Shown here piece after piece: positions 63,812-64,000 of a DNA stretch of 64,000 bases. Within the stretch, counting starts at the first letter, position 1. Every line of letters starts with the position of its first letter. The notes below the pieces were generated by a model. That model saw only the letters and a program-made list of their open reading frames with translations. It searched no databases and was not told the DNA's origin. Made by a program: the position numbers and the translations under genes. This DNA is from Opitutales bacterium UBA5694 (GTDB lineage: Bacteria; Verrucomicrobiota; Verrucomicrobiia; Opitutales; Opitutaceae): contig DIHO01000006.1 of the NCBI GenBank assembly GCA_002420185.1, positions 121,007-185,006 on the forward strand, read 5' to 3'.

Positions 63812-64000
63812 CTAGTCGGTAACCACTACTACATCGATCGATTCAGTTCGTTCTTCCCCATCTCGCAAGAAGACGACTTCCACAGACTCACCGGGATTCA
63901 ACTCGTCGAACGCATTGTACATGTCGTCGTAATCCGCTATCGTTTCACCATCAATGGAAACGATGATGTCTCCCACAATGATCCTTCCATACTGGTCTCG
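63812..64000 (-). CDS. C-terminal end of a PDZ-domain protein (HtrA/Deg-like), cut by window edge
   Basis: The last 62 codons of a gene entering from beyond 64000. The translation reads RDQYGRIIVGDIIVSIDG, then IADYDDMYNAFDELNPGESV and a final beta-strand ending VVVVTD. The GDIIxxIDGxxI and LxPGExVxxxFxRDG features are a standard PDZ domain as found at the C-terminus of trypsin-like HtrA/DegP proteases. The protease domain is outside the window, so S41 or rhomboid-type PDZ proteins cannot be excluded. A weak stem, CCCTT/AAGGG, lies about 63772-63786 beyond its stop. Confidence 0.78.
   Translation of the reverse strand, partial: RDQYGRIIVGDIIVSIDGETIADYDDMYNAFDELNPGESVEVVFLRDGEERTESIDVVVVTD

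Noticed and set aside
1..64000. CRISPR arrays, tRNA or rRNA genes and intact insertion sequences
   Set aside because: No regularly spaced repeats, no tRNA-like T-arm with matching acceptor stem, no rRNA sequence and no transposase frame were found on reading both strands.

Overview
The window looks like chromosome of a marine heterotrophic Verrucomicrobiota, probably of the Opitutae/Puniceicoccales type. This placement is an inference: there is no rRNA or other marker gene here. It rests on secreted S1 sulfatases with an aerobic formylglycine-generating enzyme, a full L-rhamnose operon, several Gfo/Idh/MocA oxidoreductases, a DUF3500 protein and a GHL10-type glycosidase. Base composition is near 50% GC. 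Most start codons I inspected lack a recognisable Shine-Dalgarno sequence. I see no rRNA, tRNA, CRISPR array, intact insertion sequence or prophage.

Layout. 0.1-9.2 kb: leuA, a HugZ-like protein, a THUMP-like-domain methyltransferase, a tripartite tricarboxylate transporter (tctC-tctB-tctA), a small P-loop kinase and trpE. 10-18 kb: formylglycine-generating enzyme, an M20 deacylase, a conserved-looking unknown protein, two methyltransferases and a GHL10-type glycosidase. 18-25 kb: fdhD, sulfatase, cyclase/formamidase-like enzyme, subtilase and a CBM9-like lipoprotein. 25-36 kb: HAD phosphatase, double Dabb-domain protein, pyruvate carboxylase, two more sulfatases, a beta-propeller protein and a DUF3500 protein. 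36.7-44 kb: rhaI-rhaD/SDR-rhaB-lldD with a divergent AraC regulator. 44-49.3 kb: TSUP permease, four short ORFs (three predicted membrane proteins) and an NCS1-type permease followed by a fourth small membrane protein. 49.5-64 kb: sugar dehydrogenases, a complete RND efflux operon, an IlvD/Edd dehydratase, a glycerophosphodiesterase and the C-terminal end of a PDZ protein cut by the window edge.

How the genes fit together. Three sulfatases, the enzyme that matures them, the glycosidase and the rhamnose operon suggest use of sulfated, rhamnose-containing algal polysaccharide. Rhamnose would be isomerised, phosphorylated and cleaved to DHAP and L-lactaldehyde. The dehydrogenase half of the RhaD fusion would oxidise lactaldehyde to L-lactate, and the adjacent FMN enzyme would take lactate to pyruvate. 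Pyruvate carboxylase could feed pyruvate on to oxaloacetate.

The most striking property is decay. Many gaps between intact genes hold recognisable or protein-like remains of genes with stops, frameshifts or large internal deletions: an SDR, a coiled-coil protein, a VOC protein, an SLC12-like permease, an SMP-30/gluconolactonase N-terminus, a CxxC protein and several unassigned fragments. This suggests a lineage under relaxed selection, still losing genes. I found no convincing new multi-gene system. The best candidates for undescribed biology are the small membrane-protein genes at 46.2-49.3 kb, the unknown protein at 13 kb, and a sulfatase with Leu in place of the Arg of CxPxR.
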